Assembly (NCBI RefSeq): GCF_024756235.1
Contig: NZ_JANUGY010000014.1
Span: 62,001 to 126,000, forward strand
Reading direction: 5' to 3'
Length of the DNA stretch: 64,000 nt
Origin: Massilia kyonggiensis
GTDB taxonomy: Bacteria; Pseudomonadota; Gammaproteobacteria; Burkholderiales; Burkholderiaceae_D
A program made the translations under genes and the position numbers. Each line of letters opens with the position of its first letter. Positions within the stretch are counted from its first letter, which is position 1. This document shows, piece by piece, positions 7,974 to 16,895 of the stretch. The notes below the pieces were generated by a model. It had not been told where the DNA came from. It worked only from the letters and a program-made list of their open reading frames with translations, and ran no database searches.

Positions 7974-9109
7974 TTTGCGAGCACCGCTTTCACTGCAGTC
8001 ACGGCACGTTCCACGTCCGCCTTCGTCATCGCATTGAACATCGGCAGCGTGACGGTCAGGCGGCCGATCTTCTCGGCGACGGGGAACATCCCTTCCTTGA
8101 AGCCGCGCTCGCGGTACAGGGTGAACAGGTGGATCGGCGCGTAGTGGTAGCCGGTGCCGATGTTGTGTTCCTTCTGCATGCGGGTCATGAAATCGGCGCG
8201 CGTGCCCGGGGCGTTGTCCGGCAGGATGATCTGGAACAGGTGCCAGTTGCTCGTGCCGAAGGCCTGGATCGGGAGCTGGGCGCCGGTCTGCGCTTCGAAG
8301 TCGGGACCGAAGCAGTCGAAGTAGTGACGGGCCAGCGCGGCGCGGTGCGCCGTCAGCCGTTCCAGGTTCTTCATCTGGCCCAGGCCGATGGTGGCCATGA
8401 TGTCGCTCATGTTGTACTTGCCGCCCAGGAGGTCGACGTCGATGCCGTCCACGCCGCTGCGCGTCACGCCCTGCAGGCGGTATTTCTCGGCCAGGCGCGC
8501 TTCTTCCAGGTTGTTCAGCACGAGGCAGCCGCCTTCGCCCGTCGTGATGTTCTTGTTGGCCTGGAAGCTGAACGATGCGAAGTCGCCGAACGAGCCGATG
8601 CGCTTGCCGTTCCACAGCGAGCCGATGGCCTGTGCGGCATCTTCGACGACGCGCAGGTCGTGCTTGTGCGCGATGGCGTACAGGCGGTCCATGTCCAGCG
8701 GCAGGCCGGAGAGGTACACGGGAATGATCGCCTTCGTACGCGGGGTGATCGCGGCTTCCAGCTTGTCCAGGTCCATGTTGCGCGTGACCGGGTCGATGTC
8801 GGCGAAGACCGGGGTCGCGCCCACTTCGATGATCACGTTGGCGGTGGCCGGCCACGAGATCGGCGTCGTGATCACTTCATCGCCCGGCCCGATGCCGGCG
8901 ATGCGCAGCGCGATCTCCATCGTGCAGGTGCCGGAATTGAAGGTGCGGACGGGGCGGCCGCCGAAGTATTCCGACAGCAGGGCCTCGAATGCCTGGTTTT
9001 TCGGACCGGTCGTGATCCAGCCGGAGCGCAGCACTTCGCCGACGGCGGCGATGGTCTCTTCGTCGATGGTGGGCCGGGAAAAGGGCAGGAAGGGCAGCTC
9101 GGCAGTCAT
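7970..9109 (-). CDS. arnB: UDP-4-amino-4-deoxy-L-arabinose aminotransferase ArnB
   Basis: 379 residues, a DegT/DnrJ/EryC1-type PLP aminotransferase of the usual length. The N-terminus LPFSRPTIDEETIAAVGEVL, the motif VVEDAAQAIGS with the PLP-binding Asp, and FSFQANKNITTGEGG with the Schiff-base lysine are all present. It transfers an amino group from glutamate to UDP-Ara4O. It lies 75 bases after the small flippase gene and shares a 4-base overlap with arnC. Confidence 0.92.
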   Translation of the reverse strand: MTAELPFLPFSRPTIDEETIAAVGEVLRSGWITTGPKNQAFEALLSEYFGGRPVRTFNSGTCTMEIALRIAGIGPGDEVITTPISWPATANVIIEVGATPVFADIDPVTRNMDLDKLEAAITPRTKAIIPVYLSGLPLDMDRLYAIAHKHDLRVVEDAAQAIGSLWNGKRIGSFGDFASFSFQANKNITTGEGGCLVLNNLEEARLAEKYRLQGVTRSGVDGIDVDLLGGKYNMSDIMATIGLGQMKNLERLTAHRAALARHYFDCFGPDFEAQTGAQLPIQAFGTSNWHLFQIILPDNAPGTRADFMTRMQKEHNIGTGYHYAPIHLFTLYRERGFKEGMFPVAEKIGRLTVTLPMFNAMTKADVERAVTAVKAVLAK

Positions 9110-9184
9110 GGGAAGCTCGTTATTCTATTGATAAAGATATGCAGACAAAGCGGGCATTGTAACAGCGCACTGTCTAGCGCCAAA

Positions 9185-9559
9185 TCACGTTCTCGCCAGC
9201 AACACCACGCCCACCACGATGACGCCGATGGCCACCAGGCGCTGCGGCGAAATCGCCTCGCCCAGGAACATCCAGGCGCCGAACGCCGACACGACATAGC
9301 CCAGCGACAGCATCGGGTACGCGATCGTCACGTCCGTGCGCGACAGGCCGATGATCCACACGACGAGCGAGATGCCGTAGCAGGCGAGACCGCCCAGGAT
9401 CGGCGCCTGCGTCACGACCTTGATGAAGGTCTGGAACCAGTTGCCCATGGTGAGGTGGATGGCGCCGCCGAGGGCGTTGGTGCCCGCTTTCAGCAGCAGC
9501 TGGGCACAGGCGTTCAGGATCACGCCGGAGATGATGAAGGCAAAAGTCGTGAGGTTCAT
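9185..9559 (-). CDS. Small EmrE-like flippase subunit, ArnE/ArnF type
   Basis: 124 residues with four predicted membrane helices (about residues 5-22, 48-68, 75-95 and 101-121), the SMR/EamA fold of ArnE and ArnF. Those proteins form the heterodimer that flips undecaprenyl-phosphate-Ara4N to the periplasm. NACAQLLLKAG and IAYPMLSLGYV are typical. Only one such gene is present, immediately (9 bases) downstream of arnT, so it may act as a homodimer or pair with a subunit encoded elsewhere. Assignment to ArnE or ArnF specifically is not possible by eye. Confidence 0.8.
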   Translation of the reverse strand: MNLTTFAFIISGVILNACAQLLLKAGTNALGGAIHLTMGNWFQTFIKVVTQAPILGGLACYGISLVVWIIGLSRTDVTIAYPMLSLGYVVSAFGAWMFLGEAISPQRLVAIGVIVVGVVLLART

Positions 9560-9568
9560 GAAGGACGT

Positions 9569-11236
9569 TTAAAAATTCGCGATGACGGTACGGCGCGCGT
9601 CCGCCGCCACGATGCGCAGGGGGACGCCCTGCCGCTTCAGGTCGGCGGCGATCTCGGGACGGGTGATCGCCACGTTGCGCACGCCCGCGGCCGCATCCGC
9701 GCGCCAGCGGGCGAGGAACTCGGGAATCGTCGGGATCGCGAGTTCCGGCTGCTGCTGGAGGCCGAAGTCGAACTCGTCGCGATAATCGACGAGCGTGACG
9801 GGACGGCCGAGATAAAAGGTCAGCGACTGCTCGTAGATCCCGACCGAATAGACTTTCATGGCCGGGTTCGCGGCGCCCGCCGCTTTCAGCGCGGGCAGCA
9901 GGTTGACGCCCGCGCGCGCCTGGCCGATCGGTTCGAAGCCGACGAGCAGCAACTGCGTGCCGGCGAAACCGGCGACGGCCAGCACGACGACGAACAGGTC
10001 GCGCAGCATCTGGCGCGCATACAGCAGGGCGAGGCAGCCGCCGATCAGCAGGACGAGGCCGGCCGCCAGCACCCACGGTTGATACGCCGCGTACAGCACG
10101 TCCTCGCCCGCATGCTTGGCGAACTTCAGCATGAACGGGACGGTGGCGAGGAAGCACACGCCCAGCAGCGCCGTCAGGGCGGCCGTGACCATGCGGCCGC
10201 GGCGCGTGCCGGCGTCCAGGTAGACCGCCACCAGCAGCGCGACGGCGGGGAACACGGGCAGGATGTAGCCGGGCAGCTTGGAATTCGACTTGGTGAAGAA
10301 CAGCGTGATGAACGCGACCCACACGAGCAGCATCAGGCGCGGGCGGAATCTGGTCGTCTCGCCGTCGCGGCGCGCGCCGCCCACCAGGCTTTGCACCAGC
10401 ACGCCGACCCAGGGCACGCTGCCGGCGGCCAGCAGGACAAAGAAGATGTACCACGCGGCCTCGCGGTGGTGTTCCTTCTTGAGGAAGCGGTCGAAGTGTT
10501 CGTGGACGAAGAAGAAGTGCGGCTGCTCCGGATTCTTCAGACCGACCAGCACGAACCACGGCGTGGCGATCAGGAAGAACAGGATCAGGCCCTTCACGAG
10601 GTGCAGGCGCTTCCAGATGGCCCAGTCGCGCGAGAAGATCGTGTAGAACACGAGCACGCCGCCCGGCAGCACGAGGCCGATCAGGCCCTTGGACAGCACG
10701 GACAGCGCCATGCCGGCCCAGCACACGAGCATCCAGTTGCGGCGTTCGGAGCCGCCCGCATCGTCGCGCTGGGCGATGAGCAGGGCGCACAGGGCCACCG
10801 TCATCATGCCGGACAGGCCCATGTCGAGCGAATCGATCTGGCTGCACGCGACCCAGTAGAACGAGGAGCCGAGCACCAGCGCGGCGTAGAAGCCGATGCG
10901 CGCGCCGAACACGCGGGTGCCCGCCACGCCGGTCAGCACGACGCCGAGCAGGCCGCACAGGCCCGTCCACAGGCGCGCCTGCCAGTCGCCCAGGCCGAAC
11001 AGGGTGAACGACAGGGCGTTCATCCACGTCTGCAGCGGGGGCTTCTCGAAATACTTGATGCCGTTCAGGCGCGTCGTGATCCAGTCGCCGCTGGCGAACA
11101 TCTCGCGCGCCATCTCGGCGTAGCGGCCTTCGTCCGGCGGCACGAGCGTGCGCGCGCCCAATACGTACAGCAGGACGGCGGCAAAGGCGATCAGCAGGGT
11201 CCAGGTGAGGGTTTTATTCCGGTGCAGGTCGTTCAT
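9569..11236 (-). CDS. arnT: 4-amino-4-deoxy-L-arabinose lipid A transferase ArnT (GT83)
   Basis: 555 residues with about a dozen membrane segments, typical of the ArnT/PMT family. The first periplasmic loop has the catalytic acidic motif PPDEGRYAEMAREM. WITTRLNGIKYFEKPPLQTW and FFTKSNSKLPGYILP are strongly conserved ArnT features. It transfers L-Ara4N from the lipid carrier to lipid A phosphates on the periplasmic face, lowering surface charge and giving resistance to cationic peptides and polymyxin. The ATG at 11236 overlaps the stop of the upstream small gene in an ATGA, so the two are coupled. A longer upstream open frame exists but is the shadow of that gene. Confidence 0.92.
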   Translation of the reverse strand: MNDLHRNKTLTWTLLIAFAAVLLYVLGARTLVPPDEGRYAEMAREMFASGDWITTRLNGIKYFEKPPLQTWMNALSFTLFGLGDWQARLWTGLCGLLGVVLTGVAGTRVFGARIGFYAALVLGSSFYWVACSQIDSLDMGLSGMMTVALCALLIAQRDDAGGSERRNWMLVCWAGMALSVLSKGLIGLVLPGGVLVFYTIFSRDWAIWKRLHLVKGLILFFLIATPWFVLVGLKNPEQPHFFFVHEHFDRFLKKEHHREAAWYIFFVLLAAGSVPWVGVLVQSLVGGARRDGETTRFRPRLMLLVWVAFITLFFTKSNSKLPGYILPVFPAVALLVAVYLDAGTRRGRMVTAALTALLGVCFLATVPFMLKFAKHAGEDVLYAAYQPWVLAAGLVLLIGGCLALLYARQMLRDLFVVVLAVAGFAGTQLLLVGFEPIGQARAGVNLLPALKAAGAANPAMKVYSVGIYEQSLTFYLGRPVTLVDYRDEFDFGLQQQPELAIPTIPEFLARWRADAAAGVRNVAITRPEIAADLKRQGVPLRIVAADARRTVIANF

Positions 11237-11631
11237 ACGGCCTTCGCGCCCTCGTCGTTGCCTTCGATGATGAGGGCAAGGGTGACCTTGCGGCCTTCGC
11301 CCATCAGGATGTTGTACGTGCGGCAGGCGGCGTGGCTGTCCATGCTCTCGACGCCGATGCGCTGGCTGGACAGGCTGGTGACCAGGCGCGGATGCACGAA
11401 GCGCTGGCGCTCGCCCGTGCCGAGGATGACCACGTCGGGTTTGTCGGCCGCGATCGCCTCGAAATGCTCGGCTTTCAGGTCCTCGAAGCGCGTCACGGGC
11501 CACGGGCGGGGCGCCACCTCGGGCATCACGAGCACGCTGTAGTCGAAGCGCTGGGCGTTGATCTCGACGCCGGCCCGGTCGTAGCCGGTGACCGTCTGGT
11601 ATTTTTCGGTGCTGCTGGAATGGAGCTTCAT
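11233..11631 (-). CDS. Mth938/Xcc1710-like domain protein
   Basis: 132 residues from the ATG at 11631 (N-terminus MKLHSSSTEKYQTVTGYD). The central PDVVILGTGERQRFVHP followed by GVESMDSHAACRTYNILM matches the small Mth938-like (DUF498) family, a conserved fold of unknown enzymatic role. Homologues often sit beside unrelated housekeeping genes. Here it heads the arn cluster and is coupled to arnT by a 4-base overlap, so it should be co-expressed. An upstream in-frame ATG at 11685 would add 18 residues, but the chosen start fits the family better. Confidence 0.78.
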   Translation of the reverse strand: MKLHSSSTEKYQTVTGYDRAGVEINAQRFDYSVLVMPEVAPRPWPVTRFEDLKAEHFEAIAADKPDVVILGTGERQRFVHPRLVTSLSSQRIGVESMDSHAACRTYNILMGEGRKVTLALIIEGNDEGAKAV

Positions 11632-11819
11632 GATGGCAAGCCGGGGAATGACAGGCACAGGGCGCGTATTGTAACTGGTTTCCACTACGTCCCAGCAATG
11701 GCGGGTTGCTTAATCCGCCTGCTTTCGGCAGAATGAAGTTTTTCGCATTGCAACAACGCGCTACAGATCAGGCTGCTTAACACGCACTTTTCCGCAGCCA
11801 CTATTTCCAGGGTGATATT

Positions 11820-13046
11820 TTGCGACCGATTTTGAAATCCAACAAGCTCGACGACGTCTGCTACGAGATCCGTGGCCCGGCGCTGCAGATCGCGCGCCAG
11901 ATGGAAGAAGACGGCCACAAGATCATCAAGCTGAACATCGGCAACCTGGCCGTTTTCGGTTTCGATCCGCCGGACGAGATCGTCCAGGACATGATCCGCA
12001 ATATGCACGGCTCGGCCGGCTATACGGATTCCAAGGGCATGTTTGCACCGCGCAAAGCGATCATGCACTACACCCAGGAAAAGAACATCCGCGGCGTCGG
12101 CATCGACGACATCTACCTGGGCAATGGCGCCTCCGAACTGATCGTGATGGGCATGCAGGGCCTGCTGAACAGCGGCGACGAAGTCCTCGTGCCCGCGCCC
12201 GATTACCCGCTGTGGACGGCGGCCGTGAGCCTGGCCGGCGGCAACCCGGTGCACTATGTCTGCGACGAACAGGCCGGCTGGCTGCCCGACATCGACGACA
12301 TGCGCAAGAAGATCACGCCGAACACGCGCGCGATCGTCGTCATCAACCCGAACAACCCGACCGGCGCGCTGTATTCGCGCGACGTGCTGCTGGAAATCGT
12401 CGAACTGGCGCGCCAGCACCAGCTGATCATCTACGCCGACGAAATCTACGACAAGACCTTGTACGATGGCGAAGAGCACACGTCGATCGCCTCGCTGGCC
12501 GACGACGTGCTGTTCGTCACGCTGAACGGCCTGTCGAAGAACTACCGCTCGTGCGGCTACCGTGCGGGCTGGATGGTCCTCTCCGGCGAAAAACGCCATG
12601 CGAAGGACTATATCGAAGGCCTGAACATGCTGGCGTCGATGCGCCTGTGCGCGAATGCGCCGGGCCAGTTCGCGATCCAGACCGCGCTCGGCGGCCACCA
12701 GAGCATTGCACACCTCGTGGCCCCCGGCGGCCGCCTCGCACGCCAGCGCGACCTGGCTCACCAACTCCTGACCGATATCCCGGGCGTTACCTGCGTCAAG
12801 CCAAAAGCGGCGCTGTACATGTTCCCACGCCTCGACCCGAAGATCTACCCGATCGCCGATGACCAGCAATTTATCTGTGAGCTGTTGTCCGAGGAAAAAG
12901 TCCTGCTGGTGCAAGGCACTGGCTTCAACTGGAAGACGCCGGACCATTTCCGCCTGGTCTTCCTCCCCAATTCCGACGACCTGACGGATGCGTGCGGCCG
13001 TATCGCCCGCTTCCTCGACGGCTACCGGCGCCGCCACGCGCGCTGA
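11820..13046 (+). CDS. alaA: Pyridoxal-phosphate aminotransferase, AlaA-like (alanine-glutamate family)
   Basis: 408 residues, class I/II aminotransferase. The N-terminal KSNKLDDVCYEIRGPALQIA and LNIGNLAVFGFDPPDEI align by eye with E. coli AlaA. NPNNPTGALYS and LNGLSKNYRSCGYRAGW carry the PLP-contacting Asn and the Schiff-base lysine. AlaA makes alanine from pyruvate and glutamate. The start is TTG at 11820 behind GGGTGATA; the N-terminal match to AlaA supports it over any downstream ATG. It is followed 22 bases later by hom, so the two probably form an amino-acid operon. Confidence 0.9.
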   Translation: MRPILKSNKLDDVCYEIRGPALQIARQMEEDGHKIIKLNIGNLAVFGFDPPDEIVQDMIRNMHGSAGYTDSKGMFAPRKAIMHYTQEKNIRGVGIDDIYLGNGASELIVMGMQGLLNSGDEVLVPAPDYPLWTAAVSLAGGNPVHYVCDEQAGWLPDIDDMRKKITPNTRAIVVINPNNPTGALYSRDVLLEIVELARQHQLIIYADEIYDKTLYDGEEHTSIASLADDVLFVTLNGLSKNYRSCGYRAGWMVLSGEKRHAKDYIEGLNMLASMRLCANAPGQFAIQTALGGHQSIAHLVAPGGRLARQRDLAHQLLTDIPGVTCVKPKAALYMFPRLDPKIYPIADDQQFICELLSEEKVLLVQGTGFNWKTPDHFRLVFLPNSDDLTDACGRIARFLDGYRRRHAR

Positions 13047-13068
13047 GAACGACAGATAGTAAACGCAT

Positions 13069-14388
13069 ATGAAACCCATCAAAGCAGGCTTGCTCGGCCT
13101 CGGCACCGTCGGTGCAGGCACCTACCACGTCCTCCAACGCAACCAGGAAGAAATCCGCCGCCGTGCCGGCCGCGGTATCGAGGTCGCGATGGTCGCCGTC
13201 CGTAATCTCGAACGCGCCAAGCGTATCGTCGGCAGCGAAGTGGAGGTCGTCGCCGACCCGTTCGCCGTCGTGAACAATCCGGACATCGACATCGTCGTCG
13301 AACTGATCGGCGGCTACGACCTGACGCGTGAACTGGTGCTGCAGGCGATTGCCAACGGCAAGCACGTCGTCACCGCCAACAAGGCGCTGCTGGCGCTGCA
13401 CGGCAACGAGATCTTCGAGGCGGCCCAGGCCAAGGGCGTGATGGTGGCGTTCGAAGCGGCCGTCGCCGGCGGCATCCCGATCATCAAGGCGCTGCGCGAA
13501 GGCCTGTCCGCGAACCGCATCGAATCCGTGGCCGGCATCATCAACGGCACGACGAACTTCATCCTGTCCGAGATGCGCGACAAGGGCCTGGACTTCAACA
13601 CGGTGCTGAAGCAGGCGCAGGAACTGGGCTATGCGGAAGCGGATCCGACCTTCGACATCGAAGGCGTGGACGCGGCGCACAAGCTGACCATCATGTCCGC
13701 CATCGCGTTCGGTATCCCCGTGCAGTTCGGCAGCGCCCACATCGAGGGCATCAGCCAGCTGCAGGCCGTCGATCTGCGCTACGCCGAACAACTGGGCTAC
13801 CGCATCAAGCTGCTGGGCATCACCCGCCGCACGACGGTCGACGGTAAAGAGGGCATCGAACTGCGCGTGCACCCGACCCTCGTGCCGGGCGCGCGCCTGA
13901 TCGCCAACGTGGAAGGCGCGATGAACGCCGTCCTGGTGCAGGCCGACGCCGTCGGCGCGACCCTGTACTACGGCAAGGGCGCGGGCGCCGAGCCGACCGC
14001 GTCCGCCGTCATCGCCGACCTGATCGACGTGACCCGCCTGGCGACCGCCGACCCGTATTCGCGCGTGCCGCACCTGGCGTTCCAGCCGACGGAACTGGCC
14101 GACGTGCCGATCCTGCCGATGGAAGAAATCCGCACCAGCTACTACCTGCGCGTGACCGTGCAGGACCAGCTGGGCGTGATGGCCGACCTGACCCGCATCC
14201 TGGCCGACGCCGGCATCTCCATCGACGCCGTGCTGCAGAAGGAGCCGGGCGAAAAGGCGCGCACGGACATCGTCATCATCACCCACCAGACCCGCGAAAA
14301 ATACGTCAACGCCGCGATCGCCAAGATCGAGAGCCTGGCGACGACCGTGGGCAAGGTGGTGCGCATCCGCCTGGAGAGCCTGGGCTGA
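13069..14388 (+). CDS. hom: Homoserine dehydrogenase
   Basis: 439 residues, the usual monofunctional length. The N-terminal AGLLGLGTVGAGTYHVL is the NAD(P)-binding Rossmann motif, and VVTANKALLALHG, AAVAGGIPIIKALREGL and INGTTNFIL belong to the catalytic domain. The C-terminal ACT domain (RVTVQDQLGVMADLTRILAD) implies feedback control, in this family by threonine. It reduces aspartate semialdehyde to homoserine on the way to threonine and methionine. It is the second gene of the alaA-hom pair, with a strong terminator behind it. Confidence 0.95.
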   Translation: MKPIKAGLLGLGTVGAGTYHVLQRNQEEIRRRAGRGIEVAMVAVRNLERAKRIVGSEVEVVADPFAVVNNPDIDIVVELIGGYDLTRELVLQAIANGKHVVTANKALLALHGNEIFEAAQAKGVMVAFEAAVAGGIPIIKALREGLSANRIESVAGIINGTTNFILSEMRDKGLDFNTVLKQAQELGYAEADPTFDIEGVDAAHKLTIMSAIAFGIPVQFGSAHIEGISQLQAVDLRYAEQLGYRIKLLGITRRTTVDGKEGIELRVHPTLVPGARLIANVEGAMNAVLVQADAVGATLYYGKGAGAEPTASAVIADLIDVTRLATADPYSRVPHLAFQPTELADVPILPMEEIRTSYYLRVTVQDQLGVMADLTRILADAGISIDAVLQKEPGEKARTDIVIITHQTREKYVNAAIAKIESLATTVGKVVRIRLESLG

Positions 14389-14406
14389 TCGTCCCCGCTT
14401 GAATCG

Positions 14407-14441
14407 AAGCCGCCGCCGTGCGAACGGTGCGCGGCTTTTTT
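14407..14441 (+). terminator. Rho-independent terminator after hom
   Basis: AAGCCGC (14407-14413) pairs with GCGGCTT (14431-14437), followed by a T run to 14441. It lies about 20 bases after the hom stop and just before the 3' end of the convergent small gene. Confidence 0.8.
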
Positions 14442-14447
14442 TACGTC

Positions 14448-14660
14448 TCATGGTGCGGTGCGCCAGCGCCGTGCGAGCGGGATCGGCGACAGGCCGATGT
14501 GGCCGAGGAAGCCGTCGGCGAATTCGTCCACGCAGCGGCGCTCCACCTGTGTGGGCGCGTGCAGCGGGGCGGTGGTGAGCGCCAGCAGGCGGCGCTCGAT
14601 GTGGTCGAACAGCGCGTCATCCGCGCCGGGAGATGGGGGAGGGATATGGGTCGTTTTCAT
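14448..14660 (-). CDS. Small hypothetical protein
   Basis: 70 residues, not recognised. The product is soluble, with a Pro-rich N-terminus, an acidic middle (DALFDHIERRLLAL) and a C-terminal FADGFLGHIGLSPIPLARRW. No signal peptide or membrane segment is visible. A GGTGG stretch precedes the ATG, and codon use is compatible with the region. It is convergent with hom and separated by the terminator. It could still be a chance frame, hence moderate confidence. Confidence 0.45.
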   Translation of the reverse strand: MKTTHIPPPSPGADDALFDHIERRLLALTTAPLHAPTQVERRCVDEFADGFLGHIGLSPIPLARRWRTAP

Positions 14661-14834
14661 CCACCCATCTTACCTGTGCTGCAGCGCACAAGAAATGGTG
14701 TGTGAAGGCATGTTTGCCTTCGCTCAAAAACGTGAGGATGTGCTGCAACGCATGCTTATCTGCGCGCAATGTGCAGTGAAAAATGGATTTTTTTGAAGTC
14801 GCGTGGCGTCGTACCGGCAGGCGCGCCACGCGAC

Positions 14835-14864
14835 CTGTAGGGTGGGCTCCCCGAGCCCACGCGG
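14835..14864. repeat. Short interspersed palindrome next to gdhA
   Basis: GTGGGCTC (14840-14847) and GAGCCCAC (14851-14858) form a perfect 8-base stem with loop CCC, embedded in the wider motif GTAGGG...CGCGGAC. I recall this motif as a dispersed intergenic repeat in Oxalobacteraceae, though there is only one copy here. It sits 7 bases past the gdhA stop and may stabilise or end that transcript. The rest of the 14661-14871 gap shows nothing recognisable. Confidence 0.5.
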
Positions 14865-14871
14865 ACGTGGA

Positions 14872-16155
14872 TTACGGATACAGGCCGCGCACTTCACGCG
14901 CCTGCAGGATACGGGTGCAGGCCACGATGAACGTCGCGGTGCGCAGGCTCACCTTCTTCTCCTGCGCGACGTCCCACACGGCGCCGAACGCGCTCTGCAT
15001 GATGCGGGTGAGGCGGGCGTTGATCTCGTCTTCCGTCCAGAAGAAGCTGGAAAAGTCCTGGACCCATTCGAAGTACGACACGGTGACGCCGCCCGCGTTG
15101 GCCAGCACGTCCGGCACGACGAGGACGTCCTTGTCGGCCAGGATGTCGTCCGCTTCCGGCGTCGTGGGGCCGTTCGCGCCTTCCAGGATGATCTTCGTCT
15201 TGAGCCGCGTCGCGACGTCCGCCGTGATCTGGCGTTCCAGCGCGGCCGGGATCAGGATGTCGGATTCGATGTCCCAGAACGCGTCGCGGTCCAGCGTCGC
15301 ATCGGCGCCGGGGAAGCCCTTCACGCCGCCCGCTTCGGCCACGTGCTTGTGCAGTTGCGCGACATCGAGGCCGCCTTCGCACACGATGGTGCCCGTGTGG
15401 TCCTGCACGGCGACGATTTTCGCGCCGGCGTCGGCGAAGATCGTGGCCGCGGTGCCGCCGACATTGCCGAAGCCTTGAATTGCGATGCGCGCGCCGGCCA
15501 GCGCCACGCCGCGCCGCGCGGCCGCTTCCTGGCCGACGACGAACACGCCGCGGCCCGTCGCTTCGCGGCGTCCCAGCGAGCCGCCGAGCGAGACCGGCTT
15601 GCCCGTCACGACGCCCGTCGACAGATTCCCTTCGATCATGGCGTACGAATCCATCATCCAGGCCATGACCTGTTCGTTGGTGTTCACGTCCGGCGCGGGG
15701 ATGTCCTTGGTCGGGCCGATCAGCATGCTGATCTCGCTCGTGTAGCGGCGCGTGAGACGCTGCAGCTCGCCCTTCGACAGGGTGGACGGATCGACGCGGA
15801 TGCCGCCCTTCGCCCCGCCGTACGGCACGTTGACGGCCGCGTTCTTCACCGACATCCATGCCGACAGCGCCATCACTTCCGACAACGTCACGTCCTGGTG
15901 GAAGCGCACGCCGCCCTTGCCCGGGCCGCGCGACAGGTTGTGCTGGACGCGGTAGCCCTCGTAATGCGCGATGGTGCCGTCGTCGCGTTCGATCGGCACG
16001 TCCACGGTGAGGATGCGCTTCGGACGCTTCAGCGTTTCGACCCAGCGCGACAGGCTGCCCAGGTGCGGGGCGACGCGGTCGACCTGTTGCAGGTACTGGC
16101 CCCACGGGCCGAGGTCGTTGGGATTCAGGTAGGAAGGGATGTAGTCGTGGCTCAT
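14872..16155 (-). CDS. gdhA: Glutamate dehydrogenase (Glu/Leu/Phe/Val family)
   Basis: 427 residues from the ATG at 16155 ([20 protein letters not shown]). [13 protein letters not shown] and [13 protein letters not shown] carry the substrate-binding lysines, and [12 protein letters not shown] is the dinucleotide-binding motif. [13 protein letters not shown] and [19 protein letters not shown] are typical of hexameric GDH. It interconverts glutamate and 2-oxoglutarate plus ammonium. Upstream in-frame methionines exist, but the chosen start matches the family N-terminus and has a GGAGACCT stretch before it. Confidence 0.93.
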   Translation of the reverse strand: MSHDYIPSYLNPNDLGPWGQYLQQVDRVAPHLGSLSRWVETLKRPKRILTVDVPIERDDGTIAHYEGYRVQHNLSRGPGKGGVRFHQDVTLSEVMALSAWMSVKNAAVNVPYGGAKGGIRVDPSTLSKGELQRLTRRYTSEISMLIGPTKDIPAPDVNTNEQVMAWMMDSYAMIEGNLSTGVVTGKPVSLGGSLGRREATGRGVFVVGQEAAARRGVALAGARIAIQGFGNVGGTAATIFADAGAKIVAVQDHTGTIVCEGGLDVAQLHKHVAEAGGVKGFPGADATLDRDAFWDIESDILIPAALERQITADVATRLKTKIILEGANGPTTPEADDILADKDVLVVPDVLANAGGVTVSYFEWVQDFSSFFWTEDEINARLTRIMQSAFGAVWDVAQEKKVSLRTATFIVACTRILQAREVRGLYP

Positions 16156-16319
16156 GGCAGGTCTCCGTGTGTGATTCATGGCTGAGCGCATCATAGGATG
16201 GGCTGCCGGAGACTGGCCAATGCTGCTTGCGCATGCGGTCATGCGCAAAAAGCATGGCTGTGTTCGGGGTATTTGTGCGGGTCGACGGCGGTTGTCGCGG
16301 TCGGGAGCGTTGTCGCCAT

Positions 16320-16347
16320 ATGTCCGCTTTCGACCCGAAGCGGACCT
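16320..16347. repeat. Short palindromic repeat (GTCCGCTT...AAGCGGAC)
   Basis: GTCCGCTT (16322-16329) and AAGCGGAC (16338-16345) are perfect inverted arms around TCGACCCG. A short degenerate piece (AGCGGACTTTTGG) lies at 16828-16840. I recall this palindrome as a dispersed intergenic repeat in many proteobacteria; that is memory, not a search. It marks the start of a decayed patch. Otherwise the 16156-16381 gap has no visible gene. Confidence 0.5.
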
Positions 16348-16381
16348 GTTGGTTTTATGATTGCCTCGCCTACCTCCACCG

Positions 16382-16785
16382 TTACTTGGAAGCTTTTGGG
16401 CCTCCTTCCGAGATCAGAATAACGGCTGAAATGCCCTCACGCCTTTCCAAGCACTCCAGCCATGGCGCGCTTGAAGTAACCGGATAAATCGCGTAGATCA
16501 GTCCCCCATCGAATTTCCACTCGAAACCTCCGTACCTGTCCCGATCAGGGGGACGGCCGAATCTCTGCTCGTAAAACTTGGCGGTAGCTGAGAGATCCTG
16601 CTTAACGCTGTACGACGCCCAATGTATCGAAAATGGTTTCTGTCCCGATCTCCGAAGTCGTCCACACTCTGCTGGCATGCGAATGCTGCGCCGGCCGGAA
16701 GCGCCTTGCTTTCGTCCGTTTCGGCGCCTGCGATGCCAGTGGTAGCCCAGACAAGTGGGACGAGTGAAACAAGCAGTTTATTCAT
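16382..16785 (-). pseudogene. Frameshifted gene for a small secreted protein
   Basis: The ATG at 16785 opens a signal-peptide-like N-terminus (MNKLLVSLVPLVWATTGIAG-AE), but that frame degenerates after about residue 50. From about 16660 onward a second frame continues with protein-like sequence (FSIHWASYSVKQD, TAKFYEQRFGRPPDRDRYGG) to a stop at 16382. The span of 404 bases is one base short of a whole number of codons, as expected of a single-base deletion joining two halves of one gene. The parent family is not recognised; the second half slightly recalls small VOC-like proteins. A sequencing error cannot be excluded. Confidence 0.6.
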
Positions 16786-16895
16786 TTACGTATAAGAAGG
16801 GATGAAGACCGGTTGTGGCCGATAGCGGACTTTTGGAACGGCTCAGTGTACGCCTATGTCGCGCTAATGATAAGGAGAGGGTTTGTCAGGCGTTC

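Noticed and set aside
8129-11542. Very long plus-strand open frame (1137 codons) opposite arnB-arnT
   Set aside because: It is antisense to confidently identified arn genes. The translation is Arg/His/Gln/Ala-rich low complexity, typical of a high-G+C shadow frame.
14803-16185. Plus-strand 460-codon frame opposite gdhA
   Set aside because: It is a shadow of gdhA. The Arg/His-rich composition has no motifs.
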